Source: Bacilliculturomica massiliensis
GTDB taxonomy: Bacteria; Bacillota; Clostridia; Peptostreptococcales; Anaerovoracaceae
DNA: 64,000 nt
Direction of reading: 5' to 3'
NCBI RefSeq assembly: GCF_900605495.1
Contig: NZ_LR027603.1
Coordinates: forward strand, 807,997-871,996
Part shown: positions 1 to 7,894 of the stretch, in pieces
Layout: each line of letters starts with the position of its first letter
How positions within the stretch are numbered: the stretch's first letter is position 1
Position numbers and translations under genes: made by a program
Notes under the pieces: generated by a model
The model's input: only the letters and a program-made list of their open reading frames with translations
Database searches by the model: none
Told to the model about the DNA's origin: nothing

Positions 1-166
1 TATCCAACACGGGAGTATTGTCATTCGCGTCAATAAAAGTAATCCGAATAATTCCCTTGTTAAAATCAATGCTGATAATTTCTGATGTTGTCAAAGCAAT
101 AGGGTTAGGGCGGACTGGCGACCTTGTGGCAAAAACGCCCATTACTGTTGGTGCATTTTTATAGGG
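1..166 (-). pseudogene. trmO: TrmO/TsaA-family tRNA methyltransferase fragment, 5' truncated, runs off the left edge
   Basis: Read on the minus strand the frame is open from base 166 to base 1 and encodes MGVFATRSPVRPNPIAL, then about 30 more residues ending NDNTPVLD. GVFATRSP-RPNPI is the hallmark of the TrmO (TsaA, UPF0066) family, which methylates N6-threonylcarbamoyladenosine in tRNA, and TPVLD also fits that family. A complete protein has roughly 80 residues before this motif; here a stop (complement of 167-169) lies just upstream, and the stop codon of the neighbouring merR lies inside this stretch. The head of the gene is therefore missing. The only ATG is at 142. The tail lies outside the window. 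Most likely a deletion remnant fused against the end of the MerR gene. Confidence 0.7.
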
Positions 167-954
167 CTACAGTCAGGTACTTTGCCGGATTACTCTCATT
201 CCACGATCCCCTATGCACAATTTGTCGCATAGGGTTTGACATTCGATATTTACTGTTTTTTTGCAACCATTCAGCAAAAGCAATATACGCTCCTTTTATA
301 TTTGAAAAGTCACCATATACCATTGTGCAGGCCATAACGGGGACAGGCTTGATAATATGGAAACAGAATGGAGCAATATCTTTACATAGCTTACTTACAG
401 GGACGCATAACTCAATATCCACATTTTGTTCCTTGTACACTGTGTCGTGATAAACAGAAAAAGTATGACTGGATATTTCTATCTTCTGTTCTTTGGCAAA
501 AGCAGAAAGTTCATTCCATAAATCACCCTCGGAGTAGTATGTAGAAACAATTCTTCGTAAAGAAAGCACTTGATACTCTGGGATTGCTTTAATGGAAATG
601 TTGTAATGAAGTTCTCCTTTGTTTTCTTTTATTTCGTTTTTAGCAATCGCAATTTTCCGTAGTTTTTCCTGCTCATTCTGTATAGTATCCATAATTTCAA
701 ATCGCTTTTGTTCAAGGGTTTCGAGAAGTAAACAATCATTCATTTCGAGTGCAAGCGCAATTTCAGAGATATTAAAACCGCTGTCACGCAAATATAATAT
801 TCTATTTAGGCGGGGTATTTGAGTTACCGAGTACATTCGGTGTCCCGTCCGTTTATCGACTTTCTTCCGGCTTTAGCAGCCCTACTTCATCATAATACCG
901 AAGCATACGAATAGATACTTGCGTTATCTTTGAAAACTCGCCTATTTTAAACAT
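159..954 (-). pseudogene. MerR-family regulator with GyrI-like effector domain, frameshifted
   Basis: Translation from ATG 954 (Shine-Dalgarno AGGTGG eight bases upstream) begins [32 protein letters not shown], a typical MerR winged-helix start, and stops at 853-855. Removing one A from the AAA run at 861-863 restores [29 protein letters not shown] and then runs on unbroken through a coiled-coil linker and a GyrI-like ligand-binding domain (ending with RGSWNESNPAKYL). The domain order is that of a BmrR/TipA-like multidrug-sensing activator. The single-base insertion separates DNA-binding and effector domains. It is either a true inactivation, a phase-variable homopolymer or a sequencing error. 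The C-terminus ends abruptly (KYLTVAL) where the trmO fragment begins. Confidence 0.75.
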
Positions 955-979
955 CTTATCACCACCTGTATATAATCAT

Positions 980-1004
980 ACTTGAAGTTTCATACACTTC
1001 AAGT
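980..1004. promoter_or_regulatory. MerR-type operator dyad upstream of the MerR gene
   Basis: ACTTGAAGT, seven bases, ACTTCAAGT: perfect 9-bp arms, 25 bases upstream of the merR start codon. MerR proteins bind such dyads inside the spacer of their own promoter, so autoregulation is a reasonable inference. A good -10 box could not be fixed. Confidence 0.5.
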
Positions 1005-1187
1005 CGATTTTGCATTTCTGAAAGTTAATAATATGCTCTATTCTTATCAAATAAAGAAATCGAGAATATGGCTCTATTTTTGCTCTAAAAATTTGCTTCG
1101 AGAGAATTGGGGCTAGATAATATAGAGAATATGATGATAAATAGACACAAAAGTGTACTAAAACTAAATGGATTAAGTTATCCGCAC

Positions 1188-1242
1188 CCGAAGCAGGAGC
1201 GGACGAGGCGGCGGTATAATTAGGGTGCGGGTTTTGGGATAA
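1188..1242. other. Long stem-loop
   Basis: CCGCACCC (1192-1199) pairs with GGGTGCGG (1223-1230), and the flanking TTATCC and GGATAA extend the stem. The loop is 23 bases. There is no downstream T run, so it is not a standard terminator. Confidence 0.35.
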
Positions 1243-1304
1243 GTCCCTGGGGTGGCCATAGGTGAAAACTGCGATTTTTTTTGGATCTGGCATATAAAGA
1301 GAGG

Positions 1305-1350
1305 AAAAATAGGTGAGAAACGATTTTTTAATCAGTTCTCACCTATTTTT
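1305..1350. repeat. Hairpin element 1 (16-base T-rich loop)
   Basis: Perfect 15-bp arms: AAAAATAGGTGAGAA (1305-1319) and its complement (1336-1350). The 16 bases between them carry a T6 run. First of five elements with the same geometry; see 1388, 16065, 16114 and 16202. Confidence 0.7.
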
Positions 1351-1387
1351 TGTCTGGATCCCGGCTATTTTCATGGTTTTTTATACG

Positions 1388-1431
1388 CATATATGCGAAA
1401 ATCGTTTTTTTTGAGAGTTTTCGCATATGTG
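1388..1431. repeat. Hairpin element 2 (16-base T-rich loop)
   Basis: Arms CATATATGCGAAAA and TTTTCGCATATGTG (1388-1401, 1418-1431; one T-G pair). The 16 bases between them contain T8. The arm sequence differs from element 1, but the loop length and T run are kept. Confidence 0.65.
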
Positions 1432-1509
1432 AGTCACCTTACAGTGACAGCTGCGTGCGCCGTCAGTGCAGGACTTTTTACAGAAGCGGCACGCCGGCGT
1501 TTAAGTTCA

Positions 1510-1673
1510 TTTGGCGGACAGCGCCATGCCGGCCCGGCCGATTTAGTCCGTTCGGCGGGAAGCGCCACGCCGTTCCGTCCGGTTTAGCCCATTCGGCGAA
1601 AAGTCCGGCTGCGCGGCCGGCGGTCAAGCCCGTCTGGCGAAGAGCCGGGCCGCGTACCGGGCTGAAACCTACA
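1510..1673. repeat. 41-bp degenerate tandem repeat, about four copies
   Basis: Copies start at 1510, 1551, 1592 and 1633, each opening with TTTGGCG, TTCGGCG, TTCGGCG or TCTGGCG. Copies one and two both continue into AGCGCCA; copies one to three share a TTTAG/TCAAGCCC-like tail; the fourth is degenerate. The last copy overlaps the stop codon of the DUF1015 gene. Confidence 0.6.
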
Positions 1674-2910
1674 GCTGATGCAGGAACAGTCCGCTGCCCA
1701 GTTTGGGTTCAAACCAGGTGGATTTGGGAGGCATGACCTCGCCTGCGTCGGCCACGGCCAGCAGATCTGCAATGTCTACCGGATATACGGCGAAAGCCAG
1801 CTTCATATCTTCCCGGCAGCGGCGCTCCAGTTCAGAGAGTCCGCGGATCCCGCCCACGAAGTCGATCCGCTTGTCTGTGCGGGGATCCTGGATCCCCAGT
1901 ATGGGACCCAGAACATTATCCTGAAGAACGGCCACATCCAGACTGGCGATAATGTCGTCCGGAATGATCTCCGGTCTGGCAGCCACTCTGTACCACTTTT
2001 CGTCCAGAAACATGGAGAACACGTGCTTGGCTTCCGGGAACCACGGGCTTTCGGGCGCGGGAGCCACATCGAATCCCGCTGCGGTCAGCTTTTCCAGAAA
2101 TTGATCGCCGGTGAGACCGTTGAGATCCTTCAGGACCCTGTTGTAGTCGAAGATCTTGAGATCCTCATCGGGGAAGATGACAGCCATATAAAAATTGAAT
2201 TCTTCTTCACCCGTATAGTCGGGATGTACTTCCCGACGTTTCATTCCAACCTTGACGGCGGATGCGGAGCGGTGATGTCCGTCCGCTATGTAGAGCGCTG
2301 GGATGGAGGCGAAACAGGCTACCAGCGAGGAGATCAGGTCTTCGTCATCGATCTTCCAGAGAATGTGGGCGATGCCGTCATCTGTTTGCAGATCGTATTC
2401 CGGGGCGTGTTCCTTTGTCCAGGCGTCTACGATCTCATCCACGCCGCTGTTTCGGCGGTAAGTGAGGAAGACCGGTTCCGTGTCAGCGTTGCAGACGTCG
2501 AAGTGATTGATGCGGTCGATCTCTTTTTCTACGCGGGTAAATTCATGTTTTTTTATGATGTTATTCTGATACTCATCCACGGAAACGCAGCCCACGATAC
2601 CGGTCTGCACCCGTCCGTCCATGACCTGACGGTAGATATAGAGCATGGGTCTTTCGTCCTGGATCAGCACTTTCTGTGCAAGCCAGTCGGTTATATTCTG
2701 CCGGGCTTTTTCGTAGACCGCCCTGGCATAGGGGTCAGCCTCCTCAGGGAGATCGATTTCCGAGCGGCAGATGTGCAGAAAGCTGTGGGGCTTTCCCTCC
2801 GCCATGACGGAGGCTTCTTTTCGGTTCATCACGTCATAGGGCAGAGACACGACCTCTGCGGCATATTCTTTCGCCGGTCGGACGGCTTTGAAAGGTCTTA
2901 CGATTGCCAT
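1669..2910 (-). CDS. DUF1015 family protein
   Basis: A 413-residue cytosolic protein of the DUF1015 (PF06245) family, whose biochemical role is not established. Family hallmarks are the opening MAIVRPFKAVRPAKEYAAEVVSLPYDVM segment (quoted in part: FKAVRP, SLPYDV) and the conserved ADGHHRSASA motif near residue 210. Length is normal for the family. In many Clostridia such genes sit beside serine-biosynthesis genes, but here none are visible. The gene is monocistronic, with a sigma-A-type promoter about 150 bases upstream at 3059-3087. Its stop codon is embedded in the 41-bp repeat, so copy-number change there could alter the extreme 3' end. Confidence 0.9.
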   Translation of the reverse strand: MAIVRPFKAVRPAKEYAAEVVSLPYDVMNRKEASVMAEGKPHSFLHICRSEIDLPEEADPYARAVYEKARQNITDWLAQKVLIQDERPMLYIYRQVMDGRVQTGIVGCVSVDEYQNNIIKKHEFTRVEKEIDRINHFDVCNADTEPVFLTYRRNSGVDEIVDAWTKEHAPEYDLQTDDGIAHILWKIDDEDLISSLVACFASIPALYIADGHHRSASAVKVGMKRREVHPDYTGEEEFNFYMAVIFPDEDLKIFDYNRVLKDLNGLTGDQFLEKLTAAGFDVAPAPESPWFPEAKHVFSMFLDEKWYRVAARPEIIPDDIIASLDVAVLQDNVLGPILGIQDPRTDKRIDFVGGIRGLSELERRCREDMKLAFAVYPVDIADLLAVADAGEVMPPKSTWFEPKLGSGLFLHQL

Positions 2911-3283
2911 GGTATTTTCTCCGTTTCTCTTTTCAGTCAGATCGGCGCCCGCCGCTTCGCTGCCGGCGGCGCCGCCTGCGTTTTAAATACAGTCTGTTTC
3001 ATGCGGTCAGATAGGCAGATAATAGATTACAGTCGGCGGACCGCTGTTTTACGTAATTATTATAGGGGAGTTTCCGCCGCTTTTCAATGGTTTCTTTTCC
3101 TCTTAATGACAACTGACCTTCGTTCTGCGGCGGCTGCCAGAATATATTTCCGGTGCGGAGGGCAGAATAAAGCGGAGTAGATCCAGAGAAGCTGTGTCTG
3201 TGGCTGTACGGCGTTGAGATTCGCCTGTGTGGACAGGGATCCGGAACGGAAACGGAAAGAGCGGCGGTTTGAGAGGTCATGAG
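2911..3283. other. Divergent intergenic region
   Basis: Lies between DUF1015 (-) and the penicillin-binding protein gene (+). It contains the minus-strand promoter at 3059-3087. No good plus-strand promoter or RNA gene is visible. A GTG at 3227 is an alternative in-frame start for the PBP gene. Confidence 0.4.
3059..3087 (-). promoter_or_regulatory. Sigma-A-type promoter for the DUF1015 gene
   Basis: On the minus strand TTGAAA, 17 bases, TATAAT. This is close to consensus with the ideal spacing, leaving a leader of about 140 bases. Confidence 0.7.
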
Positions 3284-5200
3284 ATGATGGGAAGAAAGAA
3301 ACGGAAAACGACGTGTGTGGAAGCTCCCGGCGAGAAGAGCGACAGCCGGGACGAGTACGTTCAGGACGAGTACGTTCAGGACGAGCATGTTCGGGATGAG
3401 AAGGAAGGCGTGGGGAATGAACGCATTCCTGGCGGGATCGTTCAGGCGAAAGCAGACCGTGAGGAGGTCCAGGAGAGTGGATCCAGGGCCGGCATAGGAG
3501 CGGCAGAGACAGAAGCAGAGGCGGAGAACGGCAGTGAAGAAACTGCGGAACAGTGTTTCAGGCTGCAGAGAAGGCGGCTTCGTTTTTTTTCGGTGTGCGC
3601 AACGCTGCTGCTGATCGGTCTGGCGGGGAAACTGGCGCTCATCCAGCTGGTGGATCAGGAACGGTACGCGGAGGTAGCGGCCCGGCAGCAGCAGATCGTG
3701 TTGGAGGGCATAGACAAGCGGGGGACGATCTATGATCGGAATATGCAGCCGCTGACAGGGACGAAAGAGGAGTATGTCTATCTCATCAAAAAGGATAAGA
3801 TGGATCCGGAAACGAAGAAACTTCTGGCCAAGATCGACGCCCGGAAACTCTCCAGCAACAACGACCGGTACGAACTGTACTGCTGTGCGGATTATCACGG
3901 GGAAGAGAGCGAGACGCTCCAGAGGGAGAAAGAGGCGTTTATCATCCGCGCGCCGCAGCGGTACAGCGAGGATCAGACAGCCGTCCACGTGATCGGCTAT
4001 GTGAACGGATTGGACGGGGAGGGCGTCAGCGGCCTGGAAAAGGATTTTGACAGCTGGCTTTCTCAGCGGGATAAGCTGGTCTACGCTGTGGCGGACGGAG
4101 CCAATTACATCATTCCCGGGCTTGGAATACAGAATTCCACAGACCGGGACTGCGGCCTGGTGACGACGCTGGACGCTGATATCCAGAGAGCGGCGGAGAA
4201 AATATTGAAGGAAGAAAAAGTGAAGGGCACTGTGGTGGTGGCGGAAGCAAGATCCGGGGAGATCCTGGCCTGTGCCAGCGAACCGTCTTTCAATCCCAAC
4301 GAAGTAAAACATTATCTGAACAGCACCGGCAGCGAATTTCTCAATCTGGCGGCCCAGGGACTTTATGCGCCGGGGTCTGTCTACAAGATCGCCGTGGCGG
4401 CCGCGGCGCTGGAAAGCGGTTCCGCAGATGAAAATACGGTGTTTGAGTGTAAAGGTTACGAGGAGATCAACGGGATCCGGATCAAGTGTTCCACCGGCGG
4501 GAAAACAGGTCACGGGAGCATCACTCTTCGCCAGGCTTTTGAAAAATCCTGCAACTGCGCGTTCATTCAGCTGGGAGAGCGGACCGGCGCTCAGGCTATC
4601 TTAGAGACGTCGGAGAAGCTGGGGCTTTCCGATAAGACCCTCACCGGCGTTTCCGGGGAAAAGACCGGAAATCTTCCGCTGGAGAGCGAGGTCCAGGGAG
4701 CCGGGATCGGCAACTTGTCCATCGGTCAGGGCAAATTGCTGGTGACCCCTCTGGAAATATGCAAGATGACGCAGATCGTGGCTAACGACGGCAGGAGCGC
4801 AGATCTGAAGCTGGTCCGCGGAACGGTAGAGAACGGAGTGTTGACGCCGTTTTCAGGAAAGGCTGAAGAACAGATCCTCTCCGCGGAGACGGCGCGTACG
4901 CTGCAGTCATTCATGGTCGACACGGTGGCGAAGGGAACGGCCAACAATCTTTCCGGTCTCAGCGCAGGAGGCAAGACCGGTTCGGCGGAAGCCACGGAGG
5001 ATGGGAAGGAAGTGGTACACGGCTGGTTTACGGGATTCCTGCCGGCAGAACATCCTGAATATGTAGTCACTGTATTCATCGATCAGGGCGGTTCCGGCAG
5101 AGCCTCGGCGGTGCCGGTCTTCGGAAAAGTGGCGGAAGCGATCAACGAGACTGCAGGACGCGCTCCGCAGCAGGCTTTGTCTTCATCCGATGGACGCTGA
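3284..5200 (+). CDS. Class B penicillin-binding protein (D,D-transpeptidase)
   Basis: A 638-residue peptidoglycan transpeptidase. A hydrophilic N-terminal tail of about 95 residues includes an acidic DEYVQ-DEYVQ-DEHVR repeat coded by 15-bp units (3350-3394). One membrane anchor follows (about 97-125), then a PBP dimerisation domain and the catalytic domain with SVYK (S365), SCN (422-424) and KTG (564-566). These are the three penicilloyl-serine motifs, so the enzyme looks active. ATG 3284 is preferred because GAGAGG lies eight bases upstream; GTG 3227 would add 19 residues. It resembles PbpA/SpoVD-like enzymes more than the mrdA protein further on. Proximity to sigK suggests, but does not show, a sporulation or septal role. 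Confidence 0.85.
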   Translation: MMGRKKRKTTCVEAPGEKSDSRDEYVQDEYVQDEHVRDEKEGVGNERIPGGIVQAKADREEVQESGSRAGIGAAETEAEAENGSEETAEQCFRLQRRRLRFFSVCATLLLIGLAGKLALIQLVDQERYAEVAARQQQIVLEGIDKRGTIYDRNMQPLTGTKEEYVYLIKKDKMDPETKKLLAKIDARKLSSNNDRYELYCCADYHGEESETLQREKEAFIIRAPQRYSEDQTAVHVIGYVNGLDGEGVSGLEKDFDSWLSQRDKLVYAVADGANYIIPGLGIQNSTDRDCGLVTTLDADIQRAAEKILKEEKVKGTVVVAEARSGEILACASEPSFNPNEVKHYLNSTGSEFLNLAAQGLYAPGSVYKIAVAAAALESGSADENTVFECKGYEEINGIRIKCSTGGKTGHGSITLRQAFEKSCNCAFIQLGERTGAQAILETSEKLGLSDKTLTGVSGEKTGNLPLESEVQGAGIGNLSIGQGKLLVTPLEICKMTQIVANDGRSADLKLVRGTVENGVLTPFSGKAEEQILSAETARTLQSFMVDTVAKGTANNLSGLSAGGKTGSAEATEDGKEVVHGWFTGFLPAEHPEYVVTVFIDQGGSGRASAVPVFGKVAEAINETAGRAPQQALSSSDGR

Positions 5201-5315
5201 TCAATTCCGATGACCTGAATGCTGCAACGCGCAGCTGGCGGAATGCCGCCTGTCGCGGCGAGCAGTCCTGGACTGATCGGCCCATTGATCCGCAGCCGCC
5301 GGCCCGGGCGGGCCG

Positions 5316-6026
5316 CTACACGACGATGTCTTCCGCAAAGGCCTCCTTCAGCTTAAGGATGGCCTTTTTTTCGATCCTGGAAATGTAGGAACGGGAGATC
5401 CCAAGCTCTTTGGCCACTTCGCGCTGAGTCTTGGCATTTTGCCCGGCCAGTCCGAATCGCATAATGATAACGCTTTTTTCACGGTCTGACAGGAGATCGG
5501 AAATCGCGCCGTATAGTTTTTTGACCTGCATTTTCCCGTCGATATCGTCGAGAATGGCGTCTGCGTCGGTACCCAGTATGTCGTTAAAGCTGATCTCGTT
5601 GCCGTCTTTGTCCGTGCCGATAGGGTCGTTCAGAGAGACTTCCGATTTTGTTTTCTTTGAGGTCCTGATATTCATCAGTATTTCATTCTCAATGCATTTG
5701 GCGGCATAGGTGGCCAGACGGACCGACTTGCCTGTTTTATATGTATTGACCGCTTTGATCAGTCCGATCGTTCCGATGGATATCAGATCGTCGGGATTTT
5801 TTCCGGTGTTTCCGTATTTTTTGGCGATATGTGCGACCAGTCTCAGGTTATGCTCGACCAGAACGTTTTTGGCCTCCTTGTCTCCGTCCTCGTAAAGACT
5901 GAGATAATAGGCCTCTTCTTCGTTTGTCAGGGGCTTGGGAAAAGAATTGCCCATGGAGACGTAAGAAGATAGAAGAACCAGTGGATTGGATAACAGGAGA
6001 GAGGTCAGAATCAGCGAAAAACTCAT
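5316..6026 (-). CDS. sigK: RNA polymerase sporulation sigma factor SigK (pro-form)
   Basis: A 236-residue sigma-70-family factor directing late mother-cell transcription. Residues 1-24 are a hydrophobic pro-sequence followed by SYVSMGNSFPKPL, matching the known SpoIVFB processing region of pro-SigK. Region 2 (HNLRLVAHIAKKYGNTGKNPDDLISIGTIGLIKA) and region 4 with its helix-turn-helix (TQREVAKELGISRSYISRIEKKA) are complete. The gene is uninterrupted, so no skin element splits it here. A SigE-like promoter lies upstream at 6065-6092, consistent with the known dependence of sigK on SigE. The pro-sequence implies membrane-tethered control, unlike the pro-less SigK of Clostridioides difficile. Confidence 0.95.
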   Translation of the reverse strand: MSFSLILTSLLLSNPLVLLSSYVSMGNSFPKPLTNEEEAYYLSLYEDGDKEAKNVLVEHNLRLVAHIAKKYGNTGKNPDDLISIGTIGLIKAVNTYKTGKSVRLATYAAKCIENEILMNIRTSKKTKSEVSLNDPIGTDKDGNEISFNDILGTDADAILDDIDGKMQVKKLYGAISDLLSDREKSVIIMRFGLAGQNAKTQREVAKELGISRSYISRIEKKAILKLKEAFAEDIVV

Positions 6027-6064
6027 ATGTGATCCCCTTTCAGATTGGATTCATTACCGTTTTA

Positions 6065-6092
6065 AGTATATGAACCCCCCGGTACAATAGTG
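6065..6092 (-). promoter_or_regulatory. Putative SigE-type promoter of sigK
   Basis: On the minus strand CACTATT, 13 bases, CATATACT. The -10 fits the SigE consensus CATAnnnT well and the -35 fits partially; the spacing is right. It lies 39 bases before the sigK start codon. Confidence 0.45.
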
Positions 6093-6101
6093 CCTGTCAG
6101 C

Positions 6102-6140
6102 ATAAAAAAGGGACACGGCAGAGGTTCTCCCGCATCCCTT
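6102..6140 (-). terminator. Rho-independent terminator of the DUF1540 gene
   Basis: Minus-strand stem AAGGGATGCGG with CCGTGTCCCTT (two wobble pairs), followed by a T6 run. It lies 24 bases past the stop codon and separates this gene from sigK. Confidence 0.75.
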
Positions 6141-6163
6141 CTCCTGGATGTTCAGCCGATGTG

Positions 6164-6328
6164 TTAGGCCTTCAGCTTGAAGGACTGACAGTCGGTGCAC
6201 TGATCGACGGTCGGACATGCTTCGTGGGTTCCAACCTTGATCTTGTTCAGCGTGCAGTAGTTCTGATCGCAGGCATTAAACGCACACTGCTGGACGGTAC
6301 ATTCGATACATTCGTTGATCTTGCTCAT
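6164..6328 (-). CDS. DUF1540 small cysteine-rich protein
   Basis: A 54-residue protein, MSKINECIECTVQQCAFNA and onward, with eight cysteines in the spacing of the DUF1540 family (C-TV--C-(Y/F)N, later C-TDCQSF). The cysteine pattern suggests metal or disulfide binding; no function is established. It has an excellent Shine-Dalgarno, AAGGAGG, eight bases before ATG 6328, and its own terminator, so it is a real, separately expressed gene. Homologues are common in spore formers. The neighbouring sigK gene makes late-sporulation expression conceivable but no clear promoter class was identified. Confidence 0.85.
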   Translation of the reverse strand: MSKINECIECTVQQCAFNACDQNYCTLNKIKVGTHEACPTVDQCTDCQSFKLKA

Positions 6329-6413
6329 AAAAAAAATCCTCCTTAAATTTTAGATTCACTTTTAGTATGGCGGAAATCGCAGATAATATAGATGGTATTT
6401 TCTCACTTTCACC

Positions 6414-6442
6414 TTGAATATACTATAAGGAAATGCTACAAT
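6414..6442 (+). promoter_or_regulatory. Sigma-A-type promoter of the maf-radC-mre operon
   Basis: TTGAAT, 17 bases, TACAAT, about 70 bases before the maf start codon. It is likely the main promoter of the whole cell-shape cluster. Confidence 0.65.
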
Positions 6443-6512
6443 GTAATGTACTCATGATGTAGAAAAAACGCGAAAAAAGGCGGGGCGGAGACGGCCCTTT
6501 GGAGCAGAAAAA

Positions 6513-7088
6513 ATGGGAGAAACAAAATTGATTCTGGCCTCCGGTTCGCCGCGCAGAATACAGATCATGCGCGATCACGGCATTGAACCGGAAGTGTTTC
6601 GGCCGGAAGTGGACGAGTCGCTGCCCGAAAAGATCGGCATGGAGCAGGCCGTCATGTATCTGGCGCTGAAAAAAGCGCTGTACGCGGAGACGGCGTACGA
6701 TCAGGGCGTCATCATCGCGGCGGATACGGTAGTCTTCAGAGACAGGATCATCGGCAAGCCGACGGACGAGGGAGACGCTTTTTCTATCCTGCGCGATCTG
6801 CGGGGCAGAGAGCATTTCGTGGCTACCGGGGTTGCTATGCTTGGAGCCCACACTTCGGATAGAAAAATTTTCTGTGAAGTCACAAAAGTGTTTTTTAAAG
6901 AGTATGGCGACGAGGAGATCGCCGCATATATCGCCACCGGCGAATACAGGGATAAAGCCGGAGGTTATGCGATCCAGGGCGGATTCGCGCCCTACATCGA
7001 CCACATTGAAGGGGATTATGACAATGTGGTGGGCTTCCCGTGGACGAGGATCCGCAGGGAGCTTTCAGCGATGAACACGGATCTTTAA
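6513..7088 (+). CDS. maf: Maf family nucleotide pyrophosphatase
   Basis: A 191-residue cytosolic house-cleaning enzyme that hydrolyses non-canonical or pyrimidine nucleoside triphosphates to monophosphates. It starts with the Maf signature LILASGSPRR (residues 6-15), followed by the Rossmann-like ITPase fold with ADTVV (about 70-74), GKP and GGYAIQG (about 150). Length is normal. It is the first gene of the maf-radC-mreBCD arrangement found in many Firmicutes. RadC follows after 44 bases. Confidence 0.92.
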   Translation: MGETKLILASGSPRRIQIMRDHGIEPEVFRPEVDESLPEKIGMEQAVMYLALKKALYAETAYDQGVIIAADTVVFRDRIIGKPTDEGDAFSILRDLRGREHFVATGVAMLGAHTSDRKIFCEVTKVFFKEYGDEEIAAYIATGEYRDKAGGYAIQGGFAPYIDHIEGDYDNVVGFPWTRIRRELSAMNTDL

Positions 7089-7132
7089 AGCACGCGGACG
7101 GGAAAGGGAAAAGTTCCTGGAAGGGAACAGAA

Positions 7133-7855
7133 ATGGGAAAGAGGATCTATGAGAGAAAGATGCAATGGGAAAGGGCCGTCACGATAAAGGACATGCCCGG
7201 TTCGGAGCGCCCCAGAGAGAAGTTGATGAAGCACGGCGTGAAGTATCTGTCCAACGCAGAGCTGCTGGCACTGCTCATCGGTACGGGAGCCAGGGAAAAA
7301 TCGGCTCTTGAGCTGGCAAAAAGCGTGCTGGCCATGGAGGAGGAAGGTATTTCTTATCTGGCGAACTGCATGCCGGAGGAACTTTGCAGGATCAAAGGCA
7401 TCGGAGCGGCGAAGGCCTGCCGGCTGACGGCGGCCATAGAGATCGGAAAGCGCGTGGCCACCGCGCCGCGGGGGACGGCAGTGCAGCTGGACAGTCCCGG
7501 CGATATTGCGGATCTTTTTATGGAAGAAATGCGGTATGAGAGGAAAGAATTTTTTAAGGTTCTGCTGCTCAATACAAAGAATGAGATCATCATGATCGAC
7601 AATGTGGCTGTAGGCAGCCTGGATCTGACGGTCATTCATCCGCGGGAGGTGTTTCAGAGCGCTATGCGCAAGAGCGCTTCGGCTGTGGTGCTGGTGCACA
7701 ATCATCCCAGCGGCAGTCCGGCGCCCAGTCCGCAGGATCTGAAGACCACTGCTCAGCTGGTGGAAGCCGGCAAAATATTGGGAATCATAGTGCTGGACCA
7801 TTTGATAATCGGAGACGGAGTATACATCAGCATGCGGGAACAGATGCTGATGTGA
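7133..7855 (+). CDS. radC: RadC family protein (JAB/MPN domain)
   Basis: A 240-residue protein with an N-terminal helix-hairpin-helix region (ELCRIKGIGAAKA) and a C-terminal JAB1/MPN metal-binding domain with the HNHPSGSPAPSPQD motif (about 185-198), a presumed zinc-hydrolase site. The name comes from a mis-assigned repair mutant; the true role is not settled. ATG 7133 is chosen because GGAAGGG precedes it. An upstream frame from 7040 overlapping maf is probably not translated. Confidence 0.88.
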   Translation: MGKRIYERKMQWERAVTIKDMPGSERPREKLMKHGVKYLSNAELLALLIGTGAREKSALELAKSVLAMEEEGISYLANCMPEELCRIKGIGAAKACRLTAAIEIGKRVATAPRGTAVQLDSPGDIADLFMEEMRYERKEFFKVLLLNTKNEIIMIDNVAVGSLDLTVIHPREVFQSAMRKSASAVVLVHNHPSGSPAPSPQDLKTTAQLVEAGKILGIIVLDHLIIGDGVYISMREQMLM

Positions 7856-7894
7856 GACGAAATAGGACAGGAACGGGAAAGGGGAACTGGAGAC

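Larger units (their letters stand above)
955..1668. other. Gene-free stretch between merR and the DUF1015 gene
   Basis: No convincing coding frame. It holds the merR operator dyad, a large stem-loop at 1188-1242, a half copy of the hairpin family at 1257-1284, two complete hairpin elements at 1305-1350 and 1388-1431, and most of the 41-bp degenerate tandem repeat starting at 1510. The second half is markedly more G+C-rich than the first. Confidence 0.6.

Noticed and set aside
976-1293. Minus-strand 105-codon frame upstream of merR
   Set aside because: No ribosome site, no recognisable motif, and it spans the merR operator and the large stem-loop.
5316-6026. Skin-element interruption of sigK
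   Set aside because: The frame is continuous from pro-sequence to region 4.
6391-6420. TTTTCTCACTTTCACC as a further member of the 16-base-loop hairpin family
   Set aside because: Only the right-arm-like half is present; the expected GGTGA arm 16 bases upstream is missing.
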